Shown here: in pieces, positions 52,973-64,000 of the stretch | Layout of the letters: each line of letters starts with the position of its first letter | Position numbering within the stretch: position 1 is the first letter of the stretch | Assembly: GCA_002286855.1 (NCBI GenBank) | Contig: NRSV01000030.1 | Span: forward strand, 62,001-126,000 | Length of the DNA: 64,000 nucleotides | Source of the DNA: Bipolaris cookei | Lineage: Eukaryota; Ascomycota; Dothideomycetes; Pleosporales; Pleosporaceae | Direction of reading: 5' to 3' | The notes under the pieces: generated by a model | Told to the model about the DNA's origin: nothing | Database searches by the model: none | Seen by the model: only the letters and a program-made list of their open reading frames with translations | Program-made: the position numbers and the translations under genes

Positions 52973-54898
52973 TCATATACCATTTGCCGTAACGGCGCGA
53001 ACAGCCACACCCTCGATGCGCTTCTTGTAAGTCGCCATCTGGTGCTTGAGCAAATCTCCGTATACAACTTTCCTCAGCATCTCATCGTCCACCGTTACGG
53101 CTTCGACGTTGTCCTCGCTCCTGGTCCCCACTCTCTGCCGCAATACGACAAGTCGGCCGGCAGGCGACAAGGTGCAGGGAGGGATTGGCCAAGCGGGCAG
53201 CGAAGAAGACGAAGACGATTGGGTGTTGTTTGTTTCTAACGAGATTTTCGATCCTCGTGAGAGTCGTGCAGCAAAGCCGTGTTTGGATCTGGATTTTGGC
53301 GGGGATGAAGAATGCGAGCGCGAGACATTGATTCTGGACGACGATGCTGTTGCAGAGCCAGAGCTCGAGGCCGTGGTGGGTGCAGGACTAGCATACAACT
53401 TAAGCAGGCTTCGGAGCACGCTCTTATCAGCTCTCGGTATAGGGTCACCTTCATTGATGAAGCTGTAGAAAAGACTCTTTCGGTGCCGCTTGTCTTCTGG
53501 CTTCTTGAGCGGCCGCAGACTGACTGGCGGCGCGCCAAAAGTGATGCAGTGCACCCGCTTGAAGAAGCTGGTGAGGTAGCTGAGTTCAGACTCAACCTTG
53601 GTGCTCATCATGTGCGCGTATAGCAACGCGGCGACCGCTCCGCCTGCGGAGTGGCCGGTGATGAGCAGACTACAATTAGACCGCGCAGGATTCTCTTGTA
53701 GCAAGACCTTGAGCCGCTCTGCGACTGGCTTGATCATCTTTTTTGCGACATAGAGGAAGCCCGCATGGCACAAGTTTCCCGGGTCATCGAGAAACTTTAC
53801 CGGACTGCTTGGCGCTGAGTTGTAGTTGACAGCCCAGTCCATAAATGTCTGACTTCCGCGAATAGCAAACACGATCGTGTTCAGCTCTTCGACGGGTATA
53901 GACTTTAGTACCATGGCTTTGGTACCGCTACGCCAGTCGGCAGGGATGTGTGTCTCCATTTCAGAACTCTTCTTGGTACCGGGAGGTAGGTATGCCTTTT
54001 CAGAGTACGTTGCCGCCAAGCACAACAAGGGATACGTTGGGAGATACACTTTAAAAGGGGGTAAATGCGGTGGTAGGCGTGAGTTGGAGTAGAGCCACAC
54101 TTTTGAGAAGTGGTTTGACCCTTTGTCACTACCAGGCTTGGGAGAAACCTCTTCCCGACCATGACGTCTACCTCCGCCAAGCGGCGGGCTCGTTTTCACG
54201 GGCTCCTCGTAGTCCACCTGGTCGCCAAACTCCATCATCAAATCTTGCTCTTTACCGCTGAACTGTTCGTCATCGATGCTAGTGATAACAGAGTCGAACT
54301 TTGAGGTAATGACGTCGTATAACGCTGCCCCACGGCATAAAGTCTGCATGCTCTTGGTGGCGACAGCAGCTGTAGGCCGTTCGATGCAGTTGGTAGTCAG
54401 CTTGTTCATCCCCTTTCCAGCCGTGTCACGCAGATTGGTAAAAGACCTAGTAGCCATGCGGTCAAGACTATCCCATTGCTGCTGGAAAGGACCCTGGCCG
54501 CGAGATTCAGGAGGTGGTGGGGAAGCAAAGCGCATAGTGGATTGACTGGCATAAGGCTGAACAGGCTGTGGTGGAGGAGACCAATACCGCGGCACATCTT
54601 GAGGATAAGCTCCGGGCATCTGACCGTAATCTGAGGGCTCAGGTGGGCTCGCAGAATAGCTGTGATATAATGGCGGTGATGTGACAGTAAATTGGGAACA
54701 GGAACGCTGGTGTGGTATATACTGGGGTTGGCTGTAAGGGGTAGCCTGGACCGGTGGTGCATGGTCGTGCGGATACATGTCTGGCACAGGAGGCGAAACA
54801 TGAGGCTTCTTGGACGAGGAGCGCGTCCTCGAAGCCCTGGATGACGAATGCGAATGCTTCCTTCTGCTTCTGCGCTCCGGGTCGGTCGCGTGTGCCAT
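52973..54898 (-). CDS. Class 3 lipase-domain protein (diacylglycerol lipase-like)
   Basis: The frame is intronless and codes 641 aa from ATG at 54898 (MAHATDPERRS); upstream in-frame sequence has no ATG. Residues 1-150 are basic then Pro/Tyr/Ser-rich and disordered. The alpha/beta-hydrolase part (about 285-640) begins near the SRLPPHLPPFKVYLPTYPLLCLA segment. The nucleophile elbow is GHSAGG, with Ser near residue 416. The acid is probably Asp in NEGDPIPRADKS (near 485) and the base His in LLKHQMATYKKRIE (near 619), a pattern typical of intracellular class 3/Mon2-like and DAGL-like lipases. There is no signal peptide, so it is probably intracellular or membrane-associated. A long Ser-rich insert near residues 500-560 separates Asp and His. 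Confidence 0.88.
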   Translation of the reverse strand: MAHATDPERRSRRKHSHSSSRASRTRSSSKKPHVSPPVPDMYPHDHAPPVQATPYSQPQYIPHQRSCSQFTVTSPPLYHSYSASPPEPSDYGQMPGAYPQDVPRYWSPPPQPVQPYASQSTMRFASPPPPESRGQGPFQQQWDSLDRMATRSFTNLRDTAGKGMNKLTTNCIERPTAAVATKSMQTLCRGAALYDVITSKFDSVITSIDDEQFSGKEQDLMMEFGDQVDYEEPVKTSPPLGGGRRHGREEVSPKPGSDKGSNHFSKVWLYSNSRLPPHLPPFKVYLPTYPLLCLAATYSEKAYLPPGTKKSSEMETHIPADWRSGTKAMVLKSIPVEELNTIVFAIRGSQTFMDWAVNYNSAPSSPVKFLDDPGNLCHAGFLYVAKKMIKPVAERLKVLLQENPARSNCSLLITGHSAGGAVAALLYAHMMSTKVESELSYLTSFFKRVHCITFGAPPVSLRPLKKPEDKRHRKSLFYSFINEGDPIPRADKSVLRSLLKLYASPAPTTASSSGSATASSSRINVSRSHSSSPPKSRSKHGFAARLSRGSKISLETNNTQSSSSSSLPAWPIPPCTLSPAGRLVVLRQRVGTRSEDNVEAVTVDDEMLRKVVYGDLLKHQMATYKKRIEGVAVRAVTANGI

Positions 54899-55700
54899 GG
54901 TGTCGGCGTGGTGGGAAGAGTTATGGTGTAGATCTGGCAAAGATGATTGGCGAGGCGCCGTTATCGCGTGCAAGCGTTGGTGTTCTTTCAGCGCGATTCA
55001 CGTCGTCTGCCGGATCGCGACGTATGCCAAGGCCTAGTCATAGCCGCTCCGTGCTTCTTTGGCGTTAGACGATCAAGGCATCCATGGCGCGTATCGATGT
55101 TTATTCTTTGACAGTGAAACGAGTGTAAGGGGATCGGGGGTATTGGGACAAGCAAAGGCCGAGTCACAGACGGGGCGGCGGGGGGAGAGAAGGCTCTGGA
55201 GTCTGAATGGGCGAGGCCCGATGTTAAGGGCGGGTGGATGCAGGTCCAAGCAGCAAGCCGCGGCATCGCCATGACGCTAAGCTCTTTACGGCCACACCCA
55301 CCATCTCGCCTGTGATTGGCCGGCCGAGTCTTGCGCTGCACAGACCATGCCATGCAGCTGGCACTGCATTGTATCCACTCCACTCTCTGCACTCCTCAAG
55401 AGCCGGACGACACGTCGCACCAAGTCCGAGGCCGACAGTATGCTTTAGTCGTAGCGTCACTGTCGGTGAGAGCTTCGCTTGTTGATTTGCCTTGTGTTCC
55501 TGGCGGGACGCCCTCCCCGTGGGCCTGATCAACAGCCGACCTGCCAAACGAGCAATCCCCCACTGGCGTGGCCTACACCGCATGCGCGACATGCGGTGAT
55601 ATCATCACATGACGATCCAACAGAGATCGAGACCTTTTTTTCTTCAAGCCCACTGGAATAGAAGGTGCTAGACACGGTGTCAAGTCTCATTTTCTGCTCC
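54899..55700. other. Intergenic stretch between lipase and CLC genes
   Basis: Two minus-strand genes are separated by 800 bases. It contains the lipase promoter on the left and the CLC 3' flank on the right. Overlapping short frames occur on both strands; none is supported. Confidence 0.5.
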
Positions 55701-58543
55701 CTATCTATCATGGGCACCAATCAAGCCTGCGTGCTCTTCCTCCGCCGTGCCCAGTAGGTCACTCTGCTCATCCTCTTCATCCTCTTGTCTCTCCTCTCCG
55801 AGCCCCCCTCTACCATCGTCTTCACGCTCTTCCTCCATGCCTTCCATGACGTACCAGACATCCTTCTTGGTAAGCAACCCCTTGAGTGTGCCTCGATCCG
55901 TGAACAAGACATATCGCAATCCGAGCTTCTGGAACATGGATACCGTAAGCTGAAAGCTGGCTTTGGCATTTAGTGTCATGGGCGTTTGGTCCATCCACGG
56001 GCGGAGATCGAGAGAAGTCGTGGGGTCGGAGAGGGGTTGGTGGGCAAAGTACGCTTCCGTTTCAGGCGCTAGGTTCCGAGGAGGCGCCAGGGCAGTCTGA
56101 AGCGCGTATTGTAGCTCAGTTCTTGATATATACCCCAGCAAGAGGGCATCACGGCTGTTTTCAATCACGGGAAACCCACGGAACCGATGTTGAGACAAAA
56201 GCTCACGCAGCGACCCAATAGTGTGGCCTGTTGCCGTTATGGCCGTCAGGTCTTCGATGCGTGTCATGACATGGCTTGCGCTGACATCTGGAATCGAGCT
56301 ACCGTTGTCGTCGCGATTGTCGAGGAAAGGGTATCCTTTAAAGTGTATCCAGGACTCATAGATGCCTCGTGGGGAGATGGCGTCACCAGTCCATTTACTG
56401 ATCATGACTGCAATCATAATGGGCAGAACATACGTGAGGGCCCCAGTCAGCTCAAACATGATAACCACAATCGAAACCGTCATGCGTGTGGTGCCTGCAA
56501 GCGCCGATGCTGCTCCAATAATAGCGTACGTTCCTGGGGTCACGCAAGGTACATCAGGTTCGCAGGAGCTGAAGACGAAGAGGGATGGCCAAGCAGCCTG
56601 GACCACTTGCACTGATAGTCCCACTGCACGACCAAAGAGACCGCCAATGGCCATGGAAGGAAGGATGATACCCGCTGGAATCTGCAGACCGAATGTGAAG
56701 CCTGCTAGTATGATACCCAATCCCGAAGACACCAGTAACAAAGCAATTACTCCAGTGTTCGCTTTACCAGATTTGCAGAGGCCCAGTGTATCTTCGGTGA
56801 GATCAGCGCATTCAGCGAAAAGAATATGGACTAGTTCGGAAGCTTGGGCGCGCATGAACTTGATGGGAAAGTTGATCAAGGCCGTCACGAATGCCACAAT
56901 GACAACTTCCCTTACAGGTCCTTTGAGGTATTGTCTGTTCTTTCGCCACTCAGCAACGCCCATGTTAAGCTTGATGAACAAGCCTCCAAAAAGACCACCC
57001 AAGATCCCGAGAAAGATAAAGGGTAAGAGCTCAAAGTCGTGCCATCCACTGTGATAAGTGACCTGATACAAGACAAGCTTGCCAGTGCGGAAGGGGTTGC
57101 ATGCTTGTAGGGTGACGGCTGCTACCATGGCGCATACGAAACTGCTCCACATGGTTTTGTCTGGAAAGTAGTACGACAACTGCTCAAGGCTGAAGAGTAC
57201 ACCGCCTATAGGTGCACCAAAGGCGACTGAAATACCTGCTGCAGCTGCAGCCGAGAGTACCTCTCGTTTTCGTGCTGCTCAAATCAATGGATTGTAACAA
57301 ATAACGATCGTCTAATACTGACCTTCATTGCCGTTTACGCTACTAAACAGCTTCATGAAGAGGTTCGCCGAGCAGCACGCTACGTGTACCAAGGGACCCT
57401 CCTTGCCCAACCACAGACCTGACGCGACTGCAAGACACTGGCCAAGTTAGCCAGCGATCCAGTAGTCGTTTCTTGCGAGGTTACTTACCAAGCCAATTGT
57501 CTTTGTGACTAGCGTCCAGCCGCCTAGGAAATGTCGGATAACGAACCCACCGAGAACAGTTTTAATTTCCGGTATACCGCTATGTTTGGCATAAGGAGAG
57601 AATTCACGAACTAGAAAGCTGGCGCATGCTGCGAATAGCACCTAATGGCTGTTAGTATTCTCATTTTTCCAATACAATTCATCATTGGACACTCACCGAG
57701 TAGAGAATAAACAAGACATAATCAACAACATATCTTCCACCAGCACTCCCAATGCCCATAGCCGAGCCCCATGAATCCCAATCGTGACAGGCCTGTGCTT
57801 CGTTGATTCCCCAGCAACAAAAACTCTTGTTCAGATAGAATCGCCCGTCTCCATCCACATTGTGACAATATCCCGTTTTGAGATCCGCTAGCCAATCGCT
57901 CGCAATGTCAATGAAAGCGGCGATGCCACCGCTTAGTATGCCTGCGGCGACCAAGATGATCCAGACCTGACTTGAGTCTGCAAGCTGCTTCACATGCCCC
58001 AGGATGCCACTGGTGCCTGTGTAGAGGTACCTCAACCGCTGGCGTTCCTTTGCATATTCAAAGATCCAGTCGATGGCGGTAAGATCGTCGTAGCCCACCC
58101 TTCGGCCCGGCCCCTCAACGTACCAATCTAGCCCGCTTGCATCTTTGGCGTCTTGGGCATGTTCATCGGCGCTGCCTGGTGTTTTGAGGTAGTTCAGGTC
58201 AAGTTCGTTTGAAGGAGCTGTATGATGAGATCGTGGCGAGAGGGATGCGCGACTGCTGGAGGGCGTAAGCGGCGAGGGAAAATAGCGTGAGAAGCCGAAG
58301 GAAGAAGCGGGTGCCTTTGGTTTGCGTTTGAATGATAGTCTGGGCGATTCAGTATCGTGAGTGGAGGGATGTTGGCAGAGGTGCGTACTGCTCAGGTAAA
58401 TCGGGATCTAGTGGATCGTCCGCCAACAATGCCTCTTCGTCGTTGCGGTCATCTTCAACGGTTGGCTGCTTCCCGTTGGATACGCGGCTCGACGAAGTGT
58501 TGACGTGTCCCACTGGGGACCGACTGTGCGAAGAGCTGGACAT
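55701..58543 (-). CDS. CLC-family chloride channel/transporter with two CBS domains
   Basis: Exons 58543-58389, 58339-57697, 57641-57489, 57437-57323 and 57274-55701 give 879 aa in frame. CLC motifs are present: KHSGIPEIKTVLGGFVI (GSGIP-like, with His for the first Gly), GLWLGKEGPLVH with the gating Glu, and FGLQIPAGIILPSMAIGGLFGR in place of GxFxP. Two CBS domains follow, near VMTRIEDLTAITATGHTIGSL and LRPWMDQTPMTLNAKASF. The acidic C-terminus (EEEREDD, RQEDEEDEQSD) is probably cytosolic. The N-terminus is Ser-rich with a possible sorting patch (EEALLADDPLD). It resembles the fungal class that is larger than yeast Gef1. It probably works in endosomal/vacuolar or plasma-membrane chloride transport; exchanger versus channel cannot be decided here. 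Confidence 0.93.
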
Positions 58544-58858
58544 GCCCTCGACATACGCTTGTTTGAAAGTCAGGGCGCATTGCTCAAGCAGTCATTATGT
58601 GAAGAGATGTACGGTACAATAATCGTGATATCTGCGACGTAGGGCTGAGTCGTGATCGGACAGGTGCAGCGAATCAGGGGTGGTCTGTGCACCATAGCTC
58701 AGAATCATGGTAAGTATGTACGAAGTAGCGCATCATCCTTGACGGTCAATTCATAACAAGGCCAAAAGATACTTGTTGGCTCAGTCTCACTGAAAATTCA
58801 TTGACATGGAACAAGGCTACTCAGGCGTTTCTCATTCTATATCTAAACCATCTATCAA
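58544..58858. other. Intergenic stretch between CLC and alcohol dehydrogenase genes
   Basis: 315 bases between two minus-strand genes, holding the CLC promoter and the dehydrogenase 3' flank. No gene is visible. Confidence 0.5.
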
Positions 58859-60082
58859 TTACTCCTGGTTAAAGTCTATAACTGCCCTTCCGGCAATCTC
58901 GCCACGCTTTAGCTTTTGTACTACTTCGTTGAACTGACTCAAGGGATATACTGTATAGATGGGTTTTAGTAGCCCTCGGCTGGCAAACTCGAGTGTCTTG
59001 TCCACATCTGCCATGTTGCTTACAAGTGTGCCTGTTATGGTCTGCTTTTTCATGCACATATGGGTCGGGTCGACGTCCACGTGCTGAGTGCCAGCTGGCG
59101 GCAGCCCGATGCACATCACCTTGCCGCCAACACGGTTACCGAGGTACGATAACGAAGAGGGATAGCTTTGGACAGCAGTGACAAAGACGCCATGTGCGCC
59201 GATGCCGTCGCAGAGTCGCACTACTTCGTCGGCTACGTTTTCCACCTTTCTGAAGTCGATGAAATGTTCTGCGTCGCCAACCTCCAAGCACAGCTTCTTC
59301 TTGTCCTCTCCAGTGTCAATGGCTACAGTTCGCAGACCCATGGCCTTGGCTAGTTGCACACCCTGTAACCCGACACCCCCGCCGGCGCCAGGGAAAATTG
59401 CCCAGTCTCCTGGCCGCAGTTGGGATTCTTTAATGGAGGTATACATTGTCGAAGCTGAACACATGATAGGCCCTGCTATATAGTCGTTCACTCCATCTGG
59501 GATCAGCGTCGTATATCTCTCGGGTGAGACTATGTACTGTTTGTATGACCCGTCGACCATTAAGCCGGTCACGACAGCCTTTGGACAGTAGCACTCATTG
59601 CCGTTGCGGCAGAGCTCACACACACCGCAAGTGTCTTGGACTGGCTGTGACATGTCAGAACTGAAGATTATGTAGATGAATTTGGTTGCTGCGACCTGGG
59701 TTTGCTCACCTTGTAGCCAGCTCGCATGCCAGGCTTCAAATTCTTGACCTGATCGCCAACCTTTACGATGACGCCTGCGCCTTCGTGTCCAGAGCATTTA
59801 ATACCCATGTCTGACATCTTGGGCATATTCCAATCGTTACTCATGACATGGAGATCTGAATGGCAGACACCGGTGGCATTGAGCTTAATGAGAACTTCTG
59901 TAGGTCCTGTTGGATCGTGTGAGCATAGGTGCCTGGAATGCAAAGCACGCTTTTGAAAACCTACCAATCTCTGGGACTGGAACATCTTGCACTTCTACAT
60001 AAAAGTCTGGACCTTCGTTGACCACCACGCCTGCTTTGCAAGTTTTTGGAATCTCAAACGTTTGGACTTTGTCTTGTGCCAT
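58859..60082 (-). CDS. Zinc-dependent alcohol dehydrogenase
   Basis: Exons 60082-59965, 59906-59710 and 59644-58859 give 366 aa, a usual length for the family. Catalytic zinc ligands are Cys54 (GVCHSDLHV), His80 with Glu81 (CSGHEGAGVI) and Cys167 (IMCSAST). The structural zinc site is intact: Cys111, Cys114, Cys117 and Cys125 in CGVCELCRNGNECYC. The Rossmann motif GAGGGVG is at 191-197, and Asp215 (VAIDTGEDKK) suggests NAD+ over NADP+. The sequence fits fungal ethanol-type (ADH1-like) dehydrogenases, which interconvert primary alcohols and aldehydes. There is no targeting signal, so it is likely cytosolic. Junctions DVPVPEIGPTEVL and RAGYKPVQDTCG are phase-consistent. Confidence 0.94.
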
Positions 60083-61638
60083 GTTGAGTGGAATCTATGA
60101 TAGTCGGTAAAACTACTTGAACGACTGGGCTTATCGCAGTAGCAATATTAGATATTTGCGGCTACGTAAAATACTGAGTTTTTGATCAATCCGAAGTCCA
60201 GCCGAAAAAAAGGGATAACTCTCGTATATCAAACACTTTTGGTGCCCAGCGTATAGATGAGTACCTCGGTATATCTTTACCCCTCTCCATGAAGGGAGCC
60301 CTATAGCTTCTCCAACATCTGCCGAACGAAGTGGAAACGGCCCTATTGGTGCAAACAAGCCGGTGAAACGCAGATGAACCATTCCAGCCAAGGGTGCGAG
60401 GCCACTAATGAGTGATATATAGACTGCTTTGAAGCAGGCGGCTTGTCTCGCAGGATCGACTTGTACAATTTGGGAGCGGCAATTCTGCGGGCGCCTAGCT
60501 TCCCCATATCGAGGGCCCCTGCTGAGAGGCGATGCGGGGCAATGTATGTGGGGTTGGTGTGGCACTCAAACACTATGTAAGCTGACAGTGTTGCAAGCAT
60601 GTCCTAGATGGAAGAAACCACTGTTTTTTGTCACATCTTTAGTGTTAAAAAGGGGGGGGGGGCGCGGATTTGCTGGAATGGCACACGGAAGAGAGAAGGT
60701 TCATAGTGCGTAGTACAGTATGTATGGAGTAGAAGGCTGGCCACTGGTCTTCAAGTTGGCGCACATCATTTCCAAGTCGCTGGCTAAATGGTATTTTCTT
60801 CGCCTGAAGTAAGTACAGAGAGATATTTGGATAGCTTCACACATAAGGTATTGGGCGACCAGATCGTGGAGACATGTTGGGGCATGGAGTCATGGCAGCT
60901 AGTAAATGGCGTCGAAGCATCTAGCATTGTCTGGTGCGTGCAAGCATGCTTGGACATACGTATGCAGGCGTGGCAATTGCGAGATATAGGCTAGTCTAGG
61001 ACAGCAGATGATGTTTGCAGATCTGGAATGCTTACTCAAAGCAAGTGTCTGGACTGCACAGCAGCACATGAAGCCGTCGTTTTCCGCCACCAGAGTCTTG
61101 CGTGCCTCAGGGTGCATAGCCATCACGTGACTTCGCGTTGGCCAATCAAACGGGTCGAATTTCATATGCACCCACGATCGTGATGCGGGTCCGGTTCCGG
61201 TTGTGAAAGCGGGGTCTTCCAGTCCACATGCCTGTCACCTGACAATCCCGTGCAATTGACTGTGTAGAATGCAGAGAGTGGGCATATCGGCCTTGAAGAG
61301 TGCAACGAGCGCAATAAAAAAACTAATCGCAGACAAAGTACACAGGCTGCCAGCATACATGTCGTCAGCCATCTGTTGGTGGCCACTGGGGACACAGGGA
61401 ATCGGGTAGTGGGGTGACTGGCCGTGATGCTAGGCAAAATCGAGCTATCGTACGCGGACCCACTGGCGACTTGGGGGAGAGAGGGGGATGCAGGGGAGCA
61501 GCGACCAGTGGCTAGAACAGGTGCTTATGAATGCCCCGCTACTCGCGGCTTATATACCTAGACACTGCTCCCACAACAGTGCTCTACAGCCTGTGTTTGA
61601 ACCATTCACTCTCACAGCACACGACCCAATCATTCATC
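60083..61638. promoter_or_regulatory. Divergent promoter region, alcohol dehydrogenase and catalase-peroxidase
   Basis: About 1.55 kb with no supported gene. A poly-G tract lies at about 60651-60661. CCAAT-type motifs occur at about 61141 and 61626, and a TATATA at about 61551-61556, close to the catalase-peroxidase start. These are visual matches only. Confidence 0.5.
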
Positions 61639-63988
61639 ATGTCCAAAGGCGAGTGTCCTGTCAAGAAGGTGCCCAACGTCGCCGGCGCCGGCACAAGAAA
61701 CTCGGACTGGTGGCCAAACGAGCTCAGGATAAACATCCTGCGCCAGCACGACCCCAGACAGAACCCTCTTGGTCCTGACTTCAACTACGCCGAAGAGTTC
61801 AAGAAGCTCGACTACGATGCCTTGAAGAAGGACCTCACGGCCTTGATGACCGACTCGCAGGACTGGTGGCCTGCCGACTTTGGTCACTATGGTGGCTTTT
61901 TGTACGTTTAGCCCTTTGCCCTTGCGCCTCTGTCCCGTCATCTAACCCTACAAATAGCGTCCGTCTGGCATGGCATGCTGCTGGAACATACCGTGTCACT
62001 GACGGCCGTGGTGGCGGTGGTGATGGACAGCAGCGCTTTGCTCCCCTCAATGCCTGGCCCGACAACGTCTCCCTCGACAAGGCCCGCCGCCTACTCTGGC
62101 CCATCAAGCAGAAGTACGGAAACAAGATCTCATGGGCCGATCTTCTGCTTCTCGTCGGAAACGTTGCCATTGAGTCCATGGGATGCCCAACCTTTGGTTT
62201 CGCTGGTGGCCGCTCAGACACCTTCCAGTCGGACGAGTCTGTCTACTGGGGCGGCGAGACTGAGTGGCTCGGCAGCGACGTCCGTTATGCCGACGGCGCA
62301 AAGGGTGTCAAGGGCGAGGGTATCATGGACGGTGACCAGCACAAGAACGACGCCAAGGATACCCACACATCGAGAAATCTTGAGCAGCCACTGGCTGCCG
62401 CACATATGGGTCTCATCTACGTGAACCCAGAGGGTGAGTTTCCTCTTGGAATATACATCTCTGCTTGTTACTGACTCGTTCAGGTCCTGAGGGCGTACCC
62501 GACCCCGTTGCCGCCGCCCACGACATCCGCACAACCTTTGGCCGTATGGCTATGAGCGACGAGGAAACCGCTGCTCTCATTGTCGGTGGCCACACATTCG
62601 GAAAGACACACGGTGCCGCGCCTAGCGAAAACACTGGCCCAGACCCCAACTCAGAAGACCTTGAAACCCAAGGTCTCGGTTGGGTGAACAAGCACGGTCG
62701 TGGCAATGGTCCAGATACTATCACCAGTGGTCTCGAGGTCACATGGACTAGCACACCCGTCAAGTGGAGCAACAAGTACCTAGAATACCTCTACAAGTTT
62801 GAATGGGAGCTGGAGAAGAGCCCTGCTGGTGCCAACCAGTGGGTTGCTAAGACAGATGAAGAGATCATTCCAGACGCCCATGACCCCAACAAGAAGCACA
62901 AGCCCAGGATGCTTACCACTGACTTGTCGATGCGCATGGACCCTGCCTACGAGAAAATCACCCGCCGCTGGCTAGACCACCCCGAGGAACTGCACGACGC
63001 TTTTACTCGTGCCTGGTTCAAGCTTCTTCACCGTGACATGGGTCCTCGCTCCAGGTGGATCGGCCCAGAGATCCCCAAGGAGATTCTTCTCTGGGAGGAC
63101 CCTGTCCCTGAGCCTGAGGGTGAGATCATTGGCGAGTCTGAGATCCAAACTTTGAAGAAGCAGGTTCTCGACACTGGTATTGAGCCTGCCAAGCTTATTC
63201 GTACTGCTTGGGCTTCCGCAGCTTCTTTCCGCGGTAGCGACAAGCGTGGTGGCGCCAACGGTGCTCGCATCCGCCTCGCTCCTCAGAAGGACTGGGAGGT
63301 AAACAACCCCAAGGAGTTGGCTGAGGTTCTCAAGGTTCTTGAGGGCATTCAGTCCAAGTTCAACAGCGGCAGCAGCAAGAAGGTCTCTTTGGCCGACTTG
63401 ATTGTCCTTGCTGGTACCGCCGCAGTTGAGAAGGCTGCCGGTGTGCCTGTTCCCTTTGCGCCGGGCCGCACCGACGCTTCCCAGGAGCAGACTGACGTGC
63501 AGTCCTTTGAGCACCTTGAGCCCGTCACAGATGGTTTCCGCAACTACGGAAAGGGCACTGAGCGTGTCCGCACCGAGCAGCTCGACATTGACAAGGCCCA
63601 CCTTCTCCGGCTTACTGCCCCCGAGATGGTTGTCCTCACTGGTGGTATGCGTGCGCTGAATGCCAACTGGGACGGCTCCTCTCACGGAATCTTTACTCAG
63701 CGCCCCGGCCAGCTCACCAACGATTTCTTCGTCAACCTACTCGACAACAACCTTGCATGGAAGGCAACCGACGCCAGTAAGGAGATATACGAGGGTTTCG
63801 ACCGCAAGTCTGGCCAGAAGAAGTGGACGGGCACACGCCACGACCTCGTCTTTGGTCACCACCCTGAGCTCCGTGCCATTGCCGAGACGTACGCATCTTC
63901 GGACAACGCGAACAAGTTTATCAAGGACTTTGTTGCTGGATGGGAGAAGATTATGAACAACGATCGCTATGACATCAAGAACAAGTCG
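61639..63988 (+). CDS. katG: Catalase-peroxidase (KatG type), 3' end outside the window
   Basis: KatG is a bifunctional haem enzyme that destroys hydrogen peroxide. Exons 61639-61901, 61958-62433 and 62484-63988 code 748 residues so far. The frame then meets a GTGAGT donor at 63989, so the last 12 bases are intron and a short final exon lies outside. Distal residues are Arg90, Trp93 and His94 (VRLAWHAAGTYR). The Met-Tyr-Trp adduct that gives catalase activity is intact as Trp93, Tyr242 (GLIYVNPEG) and Met268 (FGRMAM). The proximal haem ligand is His283 (GGHTFGKTHG). The second, haem-less peroxidase-like half follows from about residue 430. There is no signal peptide (MSKGECPVKK), so it looks like the intracellular fungal KatG1 type. 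Fungi gained katG from bacteria long ago. Confidence 0.95.
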
Positions 63989-64000
63989 GTGAGTACACCA

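Noticed and set aside
54899..54973. 25-residue N-terminal extension of the lipase
   Set aside because: It begins with TTG and not ATG; the first in-frame ATG is at 54898.
1..64000. tRNA genes, rRNA, CRISPR arrays, intact transposons
   Set aside because: Reading both strands for B-box-like GTTCGANNC with a matching A-box and arms, for regularly spaced repeats, and for transposase motifs gave nothing convincing. A tRNA or covariance-model search could still find something I missed.

Overview
The window is nuclear DNA of a filamentous ascomycete (Pezizomycotina, most like a Dothideomycete). It has short introns of mostly 45-100 bases with GTRNGT-like donors and CTRAY branch points, long proteins with low-complexity tails, monocistronic genes on both strands, and fungal-type genes (SET9, PFS2, MED22, fungal catalase-peroxidase). 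I saw no CRISPR array, rRNA, convincing tRNA or intact transposon. Exon borders below were placed by hand: I checked splice dinucleotides, reading phase and, where possible, family conservation. They are models, not transcript evidence.

Layout. 0-10 kb: an unknown 282-aa protein (-), then PIN1/ESS1 prolyl isomerase (-) back to back with RNA polymerase II subunit RPB9 (+), then mitochondrial ribosomal protein uL14 (-) back to back with the H4K20 methyltransferase SET9 (+). 10-20 kb: a small secreted DUF4360 protein (+), an unknown nuclear-looking gene with a broken or unresolved 3' part (-), and a large TRM732/THADA homologue in seven exons (+). 20-30 kb: DGAT1-type acyltransferase (-) back to back with cleavage/polyadenylation factor PFS2 (+), the bifunctional thiamine enzyme THI6 (-) and translation factor eIF5 (+). 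30-41 kb: an SLC35F transporter (+), an unknown protein with a Q/Y/P-rich tail (+), a RING-PHD protein like PHRF1 (-), a saccharopine-dehydrogenase-like oxidoreductase (+) and Mediator subunit MED22 (-). 42-64 kb: an unknown 336-aa protein (-), PP4 regulatory subunit 3 (+), dihydrofolate reductase (+), microsomal GST-like MAPEG protein (+), class 3 lipase (-), CLC chloride channel (-), zinc alcohol dehydrogenase (-) and catalase-peroxidase (+), the last cut by the window end.

How the genes relate. Most are housekeeping genes. Several act on RNA polymerase II transcription or its RNA products (RPB9, PIN1, MED22, PFS2, the PHRF1-like protein, SET9), but they are scattered and I do not claim a functional cluster. 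The tightest link is the PIN1-RPB9 divergent pair, about 410 bases apart. I found no clear new multigene system. The best leads are a roughly 300-base RPB9 intron that stays open in frame, tandem splice donors that decide the C-terminus of an unknown protein, matched (AAC)7/(GTT)7 repeats on either side of the MAPEG gene, and an unknown gene whose frame breaks.
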